Notes: a model not told the origin generated them from the letters alone. DNA of 16,962 nucleotides from Candidatus Krumholzibacteriia bacterium (GCA_029863355.1 JAOTVO010000025.1:1-16962); one strand, 5' to 3'; counted from the stretch's first letter, positions 1-7,501 are shown. Program-made: numbers and translations.

Positions 1-755
1 GCATCCCGCTGTGGATGGCGTTCCTCGGCGGGGTCGTCGCCATCCTGATCGGCAAGGCGCTCTTCGGGGGGCTGGGTCACAACGTCTTCAATCCGTCTCT
101 GGTGGGGCGCGCGTTCCTGCAGGCCTCGTTCCCGGTGGCGCTGACCACGTGGACCGAACGGGCGCACCTCGGCGCCTTTCTCGACCTGCAGGGGGACAAC
201 CTCGCCCTTCCCTTCACTTCCCCGGTGGTCGACGCCATCACCACCGCCACTCCGCTGGCACGAATGAAGTTCGAATCCCAGGCCACGGCGTTGAACGACC
301 TGCTGCTGGGCTCCGTCTCGGGATCGCTGGGTGAGACGAGCGCGCTGCTCATCCTGCTGGGGGGGCTCTACCTGGCGTGGCGCCGCTTCTTGAACTGGCG
401 CGTCCCCGTGGGCATCTTCGCCACCGTCTTCGTACTCGCCGAGGCGCTGCACCGGGTCGATCCGACCCGCTATCCGGACGGCGTCCATCACCTGCTCTCG
501 GGTGGTTTGATGCTGGGCGCGGTGTTCATGGCGACGGACCCCGTGAGCTCGCCGGTCACTCCGCGCGGCTCGTGGATCTTCGCCGCCGGCGTGGGGACGC
601 TCGTCGTGGCCATCCGCCAGTTCGGCGGGCTCCCGGAAGGCGTGATGTACTCGATCCTGCTGATGAACGGGCTGACGCCGCTCATCGACCGCTACACGCA
701 GCCGCGCATCTACGGCGCGCCCCCGCGGCGAGAGAAGGGAGGCGCGGAATCGTGA
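1..755 (+). CDS. rnfD: RnfD, membrane subunit of the Rnf electron transport complex (5' partial)
   Basis: The gene enters from the left edge; the first full codon is at base 3 and it ends in TGA at 753-755. About 251 residues remain of a family usually near 330. RnfD/NqrB proteins are multi-spanning inner-membrane subunits that carry a covalent FMN and help couple ferredoxin:NAD+ electron transfer to Na+ or H+ transport. Visible signatures are the FNPSLVGRAF segment soon after the start and the flavinylation-type motif TTATPL, whose threonine codon is 249-251, the likely phosphoester-FMN site. Several hydrophobic helices follow, including the conserved segment with MATDPVSSP. The stop overlaps the GTG start of rnfG. 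RnfB and RnfC are expected upstream, outside the window. The choice of Rnf over NQR rests on the subunit order and small subunit sizes, and is fairly secure. Confidence 0.93.
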   Translation, partial: IPLWMAFLGGVVAILIGKALFGGLGHNVFNPSLVGRAFLQASFPVALTTWTERAHLGAFLDLQGDNLALPFTSPVVDAITTATPLARMKFESQATALNDLLLGSVSGSLGETSALLILLGGLYLAWRRFLNWRVPVGIFATVFVLAEALHRVDPTRYPDGVHHLLSGGLMLGAVFMATDPVSSPVTPRGSWIFAAGVGTLVVAIRQFGGLPEGVMYSILLMNGLTPLIDRYTQPRIYGAPPRREKGGAES

Positions 756-1453
756 CCGCGCCCGGAGCGAAGACGCCGGCCGCGCCCGCCCCGGCCCCCG
801 AGCCCAGTGGGCTGCGCATGGTGCTCACCATGGGCGGAATCGGCCTCATCGCCGGCGTCTTGATCGTGCTGACCTACCAACTCACCTTTCCCGTGATCGC
901 CATCAACCAGGCGCGCGCGCTCGAGCGCGCCGTCTTCGAGGTGGTGCCCGGGGCCGCGAGCCGCGCGGGGTACACGCTCTCCGGCGACGAGCTGGTGCCG
1001 CTCGGGCCGGGCGAGCAGCGGCCGGGCGCGCTCTGGGCCTGTTACGACACCATCGGTGCGCTGGTCGGTGTGGCCGTCGAAGCGTCGGGACAGGGCTTCC
1101 AGGACGTGGTGCGCATCCTCTACGGATACTCCCCCGCGACCCGCCGCATCGTGGGCATGAAGGTGCTGGAGAGTAAGGAGACGCCCGGACTCGGCGACAA
1201 GATCGACAAAGACCCGGCCTTCAAAGCCAACTTCGCGGCCCTCGACATCGGGCTCTCCGCCGACGCAGCCGAGTGGGACCACGAGATCGAGCTGGTCAAG
1301 AAGGGCCAGAAGAGCGAGGCGTGGCAGGTCGAGGCGATCACCGGCGCGACGATCTCGTCGCGCGCGATCGCCGCTATCCTGCGCGAGAGCACGGCGCGGA
1401 CCGCGCCGGCCATCACGCGCGGCCTCCCCACGCTGGAGGAGGGAGGCCCATGA
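752..1453 (+). CDS. rnfG: RnfG, periplasm-facing FMN subunit of the Rnf complex
   Basis: The product is 233 aa. The GTG start at 752 overlaps the rnfD stop and has a GGGAGG ribosome-binding site 9 nt upstream; an upstream in-frame extension inside rnfD is therefore rejected. The N-terminus is a Pro/Ala-rich tail followed by one transmembrane helix (about residues 22-45). The rest is a soluble FMN-binding domain. The flavinylation motif TGATIS is present with Thr200 (codon 1349-1351), the residue to which ApbE/Ftp transferase normally attaches FMN in RnfG/NqrC. Also visible is the VLESKETPGLGDKI segment typical of this domain. No ApbE gene is seen in the window, so it must be encoded elsewhere. 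The gene is translationally coupled to rnfE by an ATGA overlap. Confidence 0.94.
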   Translation: MTAPGAKTPAAPAPAPEPSGLRMVLTMGGIGLIAGVLIVLTYQLTFPVIAINQARALERAVFEVVPGAASRAGYTLSGDELVPLGPGEQRPGALWACYDTIGALVGVAVEASGQGFQDVVRILYGYSPATRRIVGMKVLESKETPGLGDKIDKDPAFKANFAALDIGLSADAAEWDHEIELVKKGQKSEAWQVEAITGATISSRAIAAILRESTARTAPAITRGLPTLEEGGP

Positions 1454-2076
1454 CGCCGGCGATGTCGCGGACGGCGAGCCCGGCCGACGAGTTCGTCAAG
1501 GGGCTGTGGCGTGACAACCCCGTGTTCGTCATGCTCCTGGGCATGTGCCCGGTGCTGGCGGTCACCAACTCGGTGATCAACGCGTTGGCCATGGGTATGG
1601 CCACCACTTTCGTGCTGGTGATGTCGAGCACCATCGTGTCGCTCGTCCGCCGCTGGGTACCCAAGCAGGTGCGTATCGCCTCGTTCATCTTGATCATCGC
1701 GACCTTCGTGACCGTCGTGGATTACCTGTTGCAGGCGATCAGCCTGGAGGTCCATCGCGCGCTGGGCGCCTTCATCGCGCTCATCGTGGTCAACTGCACG
1801 ATCCTGGGGCGGGCGGAGGCATTCGCCTCCAAGAACGGCGTGGGGCGCTCGGTGCTGGACGCGCTGGGCATGGGCATGGGCTTCACCCTGGCCTGTCTGT
1901 GCCTCGGCGTCGTACGCGAACTCCTGGGCAACGGGACGCTGGCCGGCGTGCGCATCTTCGGCCCCGGCTTCGAGCCCTGGACCATCATGATCCTGCCCGG
2001 AGGGGCGTTCTTCGTGCTGGGCGCGTGGCTCCTGCTCTTCAACTGGCTGCGCGAACGCGGGAGGCGAACGGCGTGA
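1450..2076 (+). CDS. rnfE: RnfE, integral membrane subunit of the Rnf complex
   Basis: The product is 208 aa. ATG at 1450 overlaps the rnfG stop (ATGA) and follows a strong GGAGGAGGGAGG purine run. RnfE/NqrD and RnfA/NqrE form an inverted pair of six-helix proteins. In NQR and Rnf structures, two cysteines from each subunit hold an intramembrane iron centre. The corresponding positions here are Cys33 in GMCPVLAVTNS and Cys116 in VNCTILGRAEAF; both are present, so the subunit looks functional. The length is normal. The end overlaps the GTG of rnfA, continuing the tightly packed operon. Confidence 0.95.
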   Translation: MTPAMSRTASPADEFVKGLWRDNPVFVMLLGMCPVLAVTNSVINALAMGMATTFVLVMSSTIVSLVRRWVPKQVRIASFILIIATFVTVVDYLLQAISLEVHRALGAFIALIVVNCTILGRAEAFASKNGVGRSVLDALGMGMGFTLACLCLGVVRELLGNGTLAGVRIFGPGFEPWTIMILPGGAFFVLGAWLLLFNWLRERGRRTA

Positions 2077-2654
2077 ACACGGCTTCTCCCCTGCAGATTC
2101 TCATCGACGCGTGCCTCATCAACAACTTCGTGCTGAGCCTCTTTCTCGGCATCTGCCCCTTCCTCGGCGTGTCCGCCAAGACGGACACGGCGGTGCGCAT
2201 GGGCGCGGCGGTGACCTTCGTCATGCTGGTCGCGTCCGCCTGCGCCTACGGCATCCATCTTGCCCTGGTGGCGATCGACGCGCCCTATCTGCACCTCATC
2301 TCTTACATCGTGGTGATCGCCTCGGCCGTGCAGCTCGTCGAGATGTTCATCAAGAAGTTCAGCCCGGCGCTCTTTCGCGCGCTCGGGATATTCCTTCCCC
2401 TGATCACGACCAACTGCGCGATCCTCGGGCTGGCGCTGTTCCAGACCAACCGCCAGTACGATTTCGTGCAGTCGCTCTCGTTCGCCGTAGGCGCGGGCGC
2501 CGGCTTCACGCTGGCGCTGCTGATCATGTCCGGCCTGCGCGAGCGTCTCGAGCTATCCGACGTCTCCACCGTGGTCAAGGGGGCGGCCCTCACCCTCATG
2601 GTGGCCGGAATCCTCTCCATGGCCTTCATGGGATTCGCCGGGATGGGAGGCTGA
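2073..2654 (+). CDS. rnfA: RnfA, integral membrane subunit of the Rnf complex
   Basis: The product is 193 aa, the usual family length. The GTG start at 2073 overlaps the rnfE TGA and has GGGAGG 8 nt upstream. The protein is almost entirely hydrophobic, with six predicted helices. The two iron-ligand cysteines are Cys28 in GICPFLGVSAK and Cys115 in TTNCAILGLALF, matching the pair in RnfE. The order D-G-E-A matches the RnfBCDGEA operon type found in Bacteroidota and relatives, so B and C probably lie just upstream of the window. One base separates its stop from the next small gene, which suggests the latter belongs to the same transcript. Confidence 0.95.
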   Translation: MNTASPLQILIDACLINNFVLSLFLGICPFLGVSAKTDTAVRMGAAVTFVMLVASACAYGIHLALVAIDAPYLHLISYIVVIASAVQLVEMFIKKFSPALFRALGIFLPLITTNCAILGLALFQTNRQYDFVQSLSFAVGAGAGFTLALLIMSGLRERLELSDVSTVVKGAALTLMVAGILSMAFMGFAGMGG

Positions 2655-2655
2655 C

Positions 2656-2889
2656 GTGGTCCGCCATCTGCTGATCGCAGCCGCCGCGTTCGCCGCGCTC
2701 GGAGTCGCGTGGGCGGTCATTCTCCTGCTCGCGCGCCGCTTCCACCGCACCCCCTCCGACGCCGACCTGCCCGCCTGCGGCTCGTGCGCGGTCGGCCCCT
2801 GCCACTGCGCGGGCGACCCGGCCATCGACCGCCGCGAGGCGCGCGCGAGCGCGGGGACTGCGCAAGCGATTGATTCGACACGCAACTAG
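2656..2889 (+). CDS. Small membrane-anchored four-cysteine protein, NqrM-like (possible Rnf maturation factor)
   Basis: The product is 77 aa with a GTG start at 2656, one base after the rnfA stop, and a GGGAGG ribosome-binding site 5 nt upstream. It has one N-terminal transmembrane helix (about residues 5-27), a basic stretch, then Cys41, Cys44, Cys49 and Cys51 in ACGSCAVGPCHC, followed by AGDPAIDRREAR. From memory of the family, NqrM (DUF539), needed for iron insertion between NqrD and NqrE, has the same plan: one helix, an early cysteine near Gly residues, a C-x-C motif, an acidic-Pro step and a basic tail. RnfE and RnfA are the homologues of NqrD and NqrE, so an analogous role is plausible. 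Alternatives are a remnant of the RnfB N-terminus (which also has a helix and a Cys cluster) or an unrelated metal-binding peptide. The function is inferred; the gene itself is well supported. Confidence 0.75.
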   Translation: MVRHLLIAAAAFAALGVAWAVILLLARRFHRTPSDADLPACGSCAVGPCHCAGDPAIDRREARASAGTAQAIDSTRN

Positions 2890-2930
2890 CGGGGCCGCCG
2901 GCAGATAGCTTGCGACCCCGCTTTGTTGTC
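2888..2930 (+). terminator. Rho-independent terminator of the rnf operon
   Basis: Arms 2888-2898 and 2912-2922 pair over 11 bp with one C·A mismatch around a 13-nt loop, and are followed by TTGTTGTC. The hairpin begins inside the stop codon of the small Cys-rich gene, placing it at the end of the rnf operon. The T-tract is short. Confidence 0.65.
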
Positions 2931-3003
2931 CTGTGTCGTTGAGTGCGTTTGCCGCAAGAGGCTGAGTCACCTCCGATCCGACTTTTACGTTACATTGAAC
3001 AAC

Positions 3004-3019
3004 TGATGCATTCGCATCA
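3004..3019. repeat. Short perfect inverted repeat upstream of the beta-propeller gene
   Basis: TGATGC and GCATCA flank ATTC, about 70 nt before the ATG at 3090. The surrounding 2970-3060 stretch is distinctly AT-richer than the rest of the window. It could be an operator or a leader hairpin. A possible -10 (CATAAT, 3044-3049) lies downstream, but no good -35 was found. Confidence 0.35.
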
Positions 3020-3089
3020 TAGACTTCAGGATCAGCGTCCCGTCATAATATATGTGTCCCGCTTCATAGCCTCAGGAAGGAAGCTCACC

Positions 3090-5003
3090 ATGATTGGCCT
3101 GAGATCGTGTCTTGTTATCCTCATCATCCTTCTAAGTTCCCCAGCCCTCTACGCGCAGGGCCTGGTTCATCAATGGAGTCAACGATTCGGCGATGCAAGT
3201 GAACAGCAGGCCCGTAGAGTTAGTGCTGACGCGTATGGAAATGTCATCGTGACGGGCTCATTTCGCGGCACGGTGGACTTCGGCGGCGGGCCGCTCACCT
3301 GCGCGGGCGGTACGGACATTCATGTCGCAAAGTTCAATCCCAGCGGCAATCACCTCTGGAGCCACAGGTTCGGCGATGCGACTTACGACCAGAACGGTCG
3401 GGATGTTGCCGTCGATGCGTCGGGAAACGTCATTGTCGCGGGCGCCATGGCGGGTACGGTTGACTTTGGCGGTGGGGCGCTCTCCGGCGCCGGGTGGGGC
3501 ATCTTCGTGGTAAAGTTCGACCCCAGCGGCAACCACGTCTGGAGCCGGTTGTTTGGCGATGATGCGGAACCTTGGGGTGTTGCCGTCGATGGGTCGGGGA
3601 ATGTCATCGTCGCGGGATGGTTCACTAGCACGGTGGACTTTGGCGGCGGGCCGCTGACAAGCGCCGGCGAGCATGACATCTTCGTGGTAAAGTTCGACCT
3701 CAGCGGCAATCACCTCTGGAGTCGGCGATTTGGTGACACGGATCAACAAATTTGCTGGGGTGTTGCCACTGACCCGTCTGGCAATGTCATCGTCACGGGA
3801 TGGTTCGATAGCACGGTGGACTTTGGTGGCGGGCCGCTGACAAGCGCTGGCGGGCATGACATCTATTTGGCGAAGTTCGATTCCGACGGCAGCCATGTTT
3901 GGAGCCAACGCTTCGGCGATCCTAGTGAACTACAGTCTGGCTGGAGTGTTGCTGCCGATGTCGCTGGAAATGTCATCTTTTCGAGCCGCTTCCAGGGCAC
4001 CGTCGACTTTGGTGGCGGGCTGCTCACGAGCGCTGGCGGGTATGACGTCTATGTGGCGAAGTTTGACCCGACCGGTAGTCACCTGTGGAGTCAGAGCTTC
4101 GGCGACGCCGACGACCAGATGGGTTGGGGTCTTGCCGTCGACGCGCCGGGGAATGTGATCATCTCGGGCACCGTGGACGGCACTGTGGACTTCGGCGGCG
4201 GGCCAATCACGGGTGGTGACACTGGCAGCTTCGCGGCAAAGTTCGACCAGAGCGGCAATCACCTCTGGAGCCAGGCCTTCGGCCGTGATGGCGCGCGGGG
4301 CCATACTGTTGCCGTCGATGCGATTGGCAGTGTCATCCTCGCGGGCGGATTCCTGGGCACCGTGGACTTCGGTGGCGGGCCGCTCACGAGCGCCGGCGAC
4401 TATGACATCTACTTGGCGAAGTTCGTCGCCCCCGCGGTGCCCACCGCGCTGCAAGGATTCCATTCGTACTGGACTGAGAATCACATTGAGGTTGCCTGGC
4501 GATTGATCGACATGGATGGGGAGCTCACATTCGACGTATTGCGCAGGGAGGGATCGAGCGAACCGTACAACGCAATGCGCGACGCCGAGATCCACCGACG
4601 GGGAAGCGAGTTCTTGTTCGAGGACCATACGACCGATCCCGGCGTGACCTATCAGTACTGGGTGGTGATCTACGAGGACGGGGACGAGATCACATCGTTC
4701 GAGACGGCCGTCACCACGCCCTCGGCGACGTTCTCGCTGGCTCAAAACCACCCGAACCCCTTCAATCCCGCGACGCGCATCGAGTTTTCATTGGAGCGCG
4801 CGGCTCGGGTGACGCTGGCGATCTACGAGCCGTCGGGGAGGCTGGTCGCGACCCTGCTGGACAAGGACATGAATTCGGGGACCTACGCGGAGGAGTGGGA
4901 CGGGCGCGACGAAAGCGGTAAGCGGCTGGCCAGCGGTATCTATTTCTATCGGCTGACCGCCGGGAAGCACACGCTCACACGGAAAGCGGTTCTTCTGAAG
5001 TAG
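3090..5003 (+). CDS. Secreted seven-bladed beta-propeller (SBBP-type repeats) with FlgD-like/T9SS-type C-terminal module
   Basis: The product is 637 aa. The ATG at 3090 is chosen over upstream in-frame codons because it starts a clear signal peptide (hydrophobic core LVILIILLSSPALYA, likely cleavage after residue 22) and follows AGGAAGG. Residues about 24-447 hold seven repeats of about 60 aa, each built as LWSQRFGD - VAVDxxGNVIVxG - GTVDFGGGPLTSAG - DIYVAKFDPSGNH. Seven such SBBP-like units fit a closed seven-bladed propeller. Residues about 448-545 look like a fibronectin-III-type beta domain. Residues about 548-637 start with AQNHPNPFNPATRI and end in GIYFYRLTAGKHTLTRKAV, the FlgD-Ig or type IX sorting-like module common in FCB bacteria. 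The role is probably surface or extracellular binding; the ligand is unknown. It is a single-gene unit whose base composition is lower in GC than its neighbours. Confidence 0.88.
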   Translation: MIGLRSCLVILIILLSSPALYAQGLVHQWSQRFGDASEQQARRVSADAYGNVIVTGSFRGTVDFGGGPLTCAGGTDIHVAKFNPSGNHLWSHRFGDATYDQNGRDVAVDASGNVIVAGAMAGTVDFGGGALSGAGWGIFVVKFDPSGNHVWSRLFGDDAEPWGVAVDGSGNVIVAGWFTSTVDFGGGPLTSAGEHDIFVVKFDLSGNHLWSRRFGDTDQQICWGVATDPSGNVIVTGWFDSTVDFGGGPLTSAGGHDIYLAKFDSDGSHVWSQRFGDPSELQSGWSVAADVAGNVIFSSRFQGTVDFGGGLLTSAGGYDVYVAKFDPTGSHLWSQSFGDADDQMGWGLAVDAPGNVIISGTVDGTVDFGGGPITGGDTGSFAAKFDQSGNHLWSQAFGRDGARGHTVAVDAIGSVILAGGFLGTVDFGGGPLTSAGDYDIYLAKFVAPAVPTALQGFHSYWTENHIEVAWRLIDMDGELTFDVLRREGSSEPYNAMRDAEIHRRGSEFLFEDHTTDPGVTYQYWVVIYEDGDEITSFETAVTTPSATFSLAQNHPNPFNPATRIEFSLERAARVTLAIYEPSGRLVATLLDKDMNSGTYAEEWDGRDESGKRLASGIYFYRLTAGKHTLTRKAVLLK

Positions 5004-5086
5004 AGTGCAGAGGTTAAGAGGATTTGCGCGAAGCCGAGGCCCGGGGCGGTGAGCCGCGTAACCCTTTCAAAAGCAAGAAAGAAAAG

Positions 5087-5162
5087 TGGTGCGAAGGGAC
5101 GGAGTCGAACCGCCGACACAGGGATTTTCAGTCCCTTGCTCTACCGACTGAGCTACCTTCGC
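5087..5162 (-). tRNA. tRNA-Phe (anticodon GAA)
   Basis: On the minus strand a complete 76-nt cloverleaf can be folded. The acceptor GCGAAGG pairs with CCTTCGC, followed by discriminator A and an encoded CCA. The D-stem is GCTC/GAGC, the anticodon stem AGGGA/TCCCT, the anticodon loop CTGAAAA with GAA at 34-36, and the T-arm GGCGG-TTCGACT-CCGTC with one G·U pair. Just past the CCA comes a pyrimidine-rich run (CTTTTCTTTCTTGCTTTT) that may help termination. Confidence 0.98.
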
Positions 5163-5198
5163 ACCGCAGGCAGTGTTCGTTCTCGTTTGGGGATCCCC

Positions 5199-5227
5199 AT
5201 ACTACGCAATCGACGGCGGCCGGTCAA
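5199..5227 (-). promoter_or_regulatory. Sigma-70-like promoter of tRNA-Phe
   Basis: Reading the minus strand, TTGACC (top 5222-5227) and TAGTAT (top 5199-5204) are separated by exactly 17 nt. The start would fall near 5192, leaving a leader of about 30 nt before the mature 5' end at 5162. Confidence 0.6.
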
Positions 5228-5261
5228 CGGCATTCCTTCGTCGCCGCCGCGCGCCCATAAG

Positions 5262-5293
5262 AAGGCGGGGGACCGTCACCGATCCCCCGCCTT
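5262..5293 (-). terminator. Terminator downstream of the kinase/response-regulator pair
   Basis: A perfect 11-bp stem (AAGGCGGGGGA with TCCCCCGCCTT) with a 10-nt loop lies 75 nt past the response-regulator stop. On the minus strand it is followed by CTTATG, a weak T-run. It separates the two-component genes from the tRNA promoter. Confidence 0.6.
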
Positions 5294-5367
5294 GCGTGCA
5301 CGGCCAGGGCGGGAACTCTGGCGCGTCGCATTGGAGTTTTCGGGCGGGGTCTGTGCACCCGCGCCAG

Positions 5368-5769
5368 CTAAGGCGTGATCGTGTCCCCGGCGAGGTCGCC
5401 GATTCGCTCGAGAAGCGCCTCGAGGTCGAACGGCTTGTAGAGACAGGCGTCCGCCTTGGACCACGTGGACACGAACTCCTCGCGCAAGTCGTTGTCCAGC
5501 TTGCGCGCCGTGATGAGCAAGATTTTGAACGGCGGCACCGTGCTCGCTTCCATCTCCTCCTTGAGGAGGCGCGAGACCTCGTAGCCGTTCTTGCCGGGCA
5601 GCATCACGTCGAGAATCATCAGGCCGTACCGGCCCTCGCGCCCCTTGTGGAGCGCACTGAGCCCGTCGTAGGCCACATCCACCTCGTAGCCCCTGAGCTC
5701 GAGGCTGTACTTGATCGTGTCTACGATGTCCTGCTCGTCGTCGACGAGCAATATCCGCAAATTGTCCAT
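5368..5769 (-). CDS. Single-domain response regulator (CheY-like receiver)
   Basis: The product is 133 aa. The ATG at 5769 has AGGAG about 8 nt upstream. The whole protein is one receiver domain: acidic pair Asp10/Asp11, phosphoacceptor Asp54 in MILDVMLPG, Thr87 in ILLITARK and Lys112 in CLYKPFD, so all catalytic residues are present. There is no DNA-binding or enzymatic output domain, so it must act by protein contact or as a phosphorelay intermediate. It lies 20 nt downstream of the PAS histidine kinase, its probable partner, in one operon. The insert EMEASTVPPF before beta-4 is somewhat longer than in CheY, as in many stand-alone receivers. Confidence 0.92.
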   Translation of the reverse strand: MDNLRILLVDDEQDIVDTIKYSLELRGYEVDVAYDGLSALHKGREGRYGLMILDVMLPGKNGYEVSRLLKEEMEASTVPPFKILLITARKLDNDLREEFVSTWSKADACLYKPFDLEALLERIGDLAGDTITP

Positions 5770-5789
5770 AAGCACGCTCCTGAGAACGT

Positions 5790-7394
5790 CTACTGCTCGA
5801 TTCCCCACTCGTTGGTAATGCACTCGATGCCCGTATCCATCTTCTCTATCGTCGCCCGCGCCACGGCTTCCCGGGCGCGCACCATGCGCGACGTGGCGAT
5901 GCCCACACACTGGGCGAAGGTCTTGGCCTCGTCGGGCGCGCGGCAGGCGCCGACGCCGTAACTGCCGAAGACATGGGCGCCCTGCTCGCATTCGACGAAC
6001 CTCGGCGAGAACATCGACGCCACGCTGTCGTCGGCTCGAAGGTCGGCCGCGGCGCACACGGCGAGCTCCGTCGATAGCGTCCACATGTTGAAAGAGTCCG
6101 TCGCGGCCTCGCGGCGCGGCGGGTTGACCACCGGGGGGAGCAGCCACGAGCGCGCGATGTCCTCCCAGTTGTCATCGTTGTACTTGCCGAGGACGTAGAG
6201 CCCCACGGGCCGGCGGGCGGCGGCGAGCCGCGCGAAGGTCTGCGCGAGGCGCCCGATGCGCGCTAGCTTGGCCGAAGTGCGCCGATCCTGGGGCAAGAAC
6301 ACGCGCACCGTCGTACCCAGGCCGAGCTGGCTCTCCACGTTGAGCCAGCCGGCCTGCGCCTCGACCAGGGCCCGCGAGATGCTCAGGCCGAGGTGCGACC
6401 CGCGCGGTCCCGGGCCCCGCGTCGGGGAGTCGCTCCCGTCTCCCCGCGCTGGGCCGTGCCGGTCGAACAGCCGGTCCAGCGTATCGCTCTCCATGCCCAA
6501 CCCGGTGTCGGAAACGGTCACCTCGATCAGCCGTGGACGCCCGATCTCGTCCCACGGCAGCAGGCGCAGATCCTCCCCCATGGCCTCGATCCCCGCCCGG
6601 CCGACCGCCACGTGGATGGCCCCGCCTGCGGGCGTGAACTTGAGCGCGTTGCTGAGCAGGTTCACGAGCACCTGCTCCAGCTTTCCCGCGTCGAACCACG
6701 CCTCGGTCATGCTGCCGTCCACGCTCCAGTCGAGCGATACGCGCTGCACGTTGTACAGGGACCCGAAGGAGTCCACTACCTCGCCGACGAAGTTGCGTAC
6801 GCCATGGTTGGCCCGGTGGACGTCGAATGCGCCCGCGCGGATGCGCGAAACGTCGAGGAAGCCGTCGAGAAGTCTGGTGAGACGGTCGATCGAGCGCTCC
6901 GAGGTGTCGAGGAATTTGCGCTGCCCCTCCGTCAGTTCGCCGGCCACTTGCGAGCGCAAGATCTCCACGGAGTTTTTCATCGCCGCGAGCGGGTTCTTGA
7001 TCTCGTGGGAGACCATCGCGATGACCTCGTCTTTCCAGAGGTCGTGATGGCGCTCCGGCGTGCGGTTGCGCACGTGCGTGAGGCAGTAGTGGCCCGCGCC
7101 GGGAATCCTGATGCGCTGGACGTCCAGGGTGTAGCCGCTCTCGCGACCGTGCGCGTCCAAGAGCGCGTAGTCGCGCACCGACCCGTGGCGCACGACCAGG
7201 CGGGCCAGCTCCGCGGCGTCCACCGCGAGGTCCCCTTCGGCCGCAGCCAGCTGTCCCGTCGTGCGCGCCTTCCCCAGGTCGAAAAAGGCCAGCGCGGCGG
7301 CGTTGGCGACTACGATGTCGCCGCTTTCGTCGACGACTAGAATCGGGTCACCGATCGCGTCGAAGACAAGGGCATGCAGAGTGGTGTTGTCCAT
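5790..7394 (-). CDS. PAS sensor histidine kinase with a C-terminal degenerate GGDEF-like domain
   Basis: The product is 534 aa. The ATG at 7394 is preceded by AGGTG; a 58-residue upstream in-frame extension would run through the promoter region and is rejected. No transmembrane helix is visible, so it is probably cytoplasmic. Residues 1-110 form a PAS domain. His130 in MVSHEIKNPLAAMK is the phosphoacceptor. Residues 130-190 form the dimerisation helices. The ATPase domain has the N-box NLLSNALKF (about 245-253), the G1 box DTGLGM (296-301) and the G2 region SHLGLSISRALVE (333-345). A further region of about 165 residues follows the kinase core. Its end, FGSYGVGAC...DEAKTFAQCVGIATSRMVRAREAV, has the layout of the last strand and helix of a GGDEF domain but no GGDEF signature. 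This is an inference from pattern. It probably phosphorylates the adjacent receiver. Confidence 0.9.
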   Translation of the reverse strand: MDNTTLHALVFDAIGDPILVVDESGDIVVANAAALAFFDLGKARTTGQLAAAEGDLAVDAAELARLVVRHGSVRDYALLDAHGRESGYTLDVQRIRIPGAGHYCLTHVRNRTPERHHDLWKDEVIAMVSHEIKNPLAAMKNSVEILRSQVAGELTEGQRKFLDTSERSIDRLTRLLDGFLDVSRIRAGAFDVHRANHGVRNFVGEVVDSFGSLYNVQRVSLDWSVDGSMTEAWFDAGKLEQVLVNLLSNALKFTPAGGAIHVAVGRAGIEAMGEDLRLLPWDEIGRPRLIEVTVSDTGLGMESDTLDRLFDRHGPARGDGSDSPTRGPGPRGSHLGLSISRALVEAQAGWLNVESQLGLGTTVRVFLPQDRRTSAKLARIGRLAQTFARLAAARRPVGLYVLGKYNDDNWEDIARSWLLPPVVNPPRREAATDSFNMWTLSTELAVCAAADLRADDSVASMFSPRFVECEQGAHVFGSYGVGACRAPDEAKTFAQCVGIATSRMVRAREAVARATIEKMDTGIECITNEWGIEQ

Positions 7395-7440
7395 TGTGGC
7401 ACCTGAAAACGCGGCGCATGCGATGATCCGCCCTCTGTTG

Positions 7441-7456
7441 GGCAAGCCGCATGCCA
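7441..7456 (-). promoter_or_regulatory. Sigma-54 (-24/-12) promoter candidate for the PAS kinase operon
   Basis: The minus strand reads TGGCATGCGGCTTGCC, with GG and GC separated by exactly 10 nt, as in the consensus TGGCACG-N4-TTGCW. The GC lies 48 nt from the ATG at 7394. Confidence 0.6.
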
Positions 7457-7469
7457 GGCAAGGCGGGTT

Positions 7470-7501
7470 GGAACAATTCCTGTATGTGCCTGTGGCACAT
7501 A
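7470..7501. promoter_or_regulatory. Two palindromes upstream of the PAS kinase promoter (putative operators)
   Basis: TATGTGCC-TGT-GGCACATA (7483-7501) is a perfect 8-bp inverted repeat with a 3-nt centre. GGAA-CAA-TTCC (7470-7480) is a shorter neighbour. They lie 14-45 bp upstream of the -24 element, in a locally AT-rich patch, and are candidates for activator or repressor binding. No hairpin-plus-T-run suggests termination. Confidence 0.45.

Noticed and set aside
2899..2914. Sigma-54-like CGGCAGATAGCTTGCG in front of the beta-propeller gene
   Set aside because: The GG-N10-GC spacing fits, but it lies inside the rnf terminator loop, lacks the T before GG and the C of GGCAC, and is about 175 nt from the start codon, unlike the other three.
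5024..5378. Open frames across the tRNA-Phe region (for example the one containing ESNRRHRDFQSLALPTELP)
   Set aside because: This peptide is the well-known antisense translation of a tRNA gene; the tRNA fold explains the sequence and there is no ribosome-binding site or domain.
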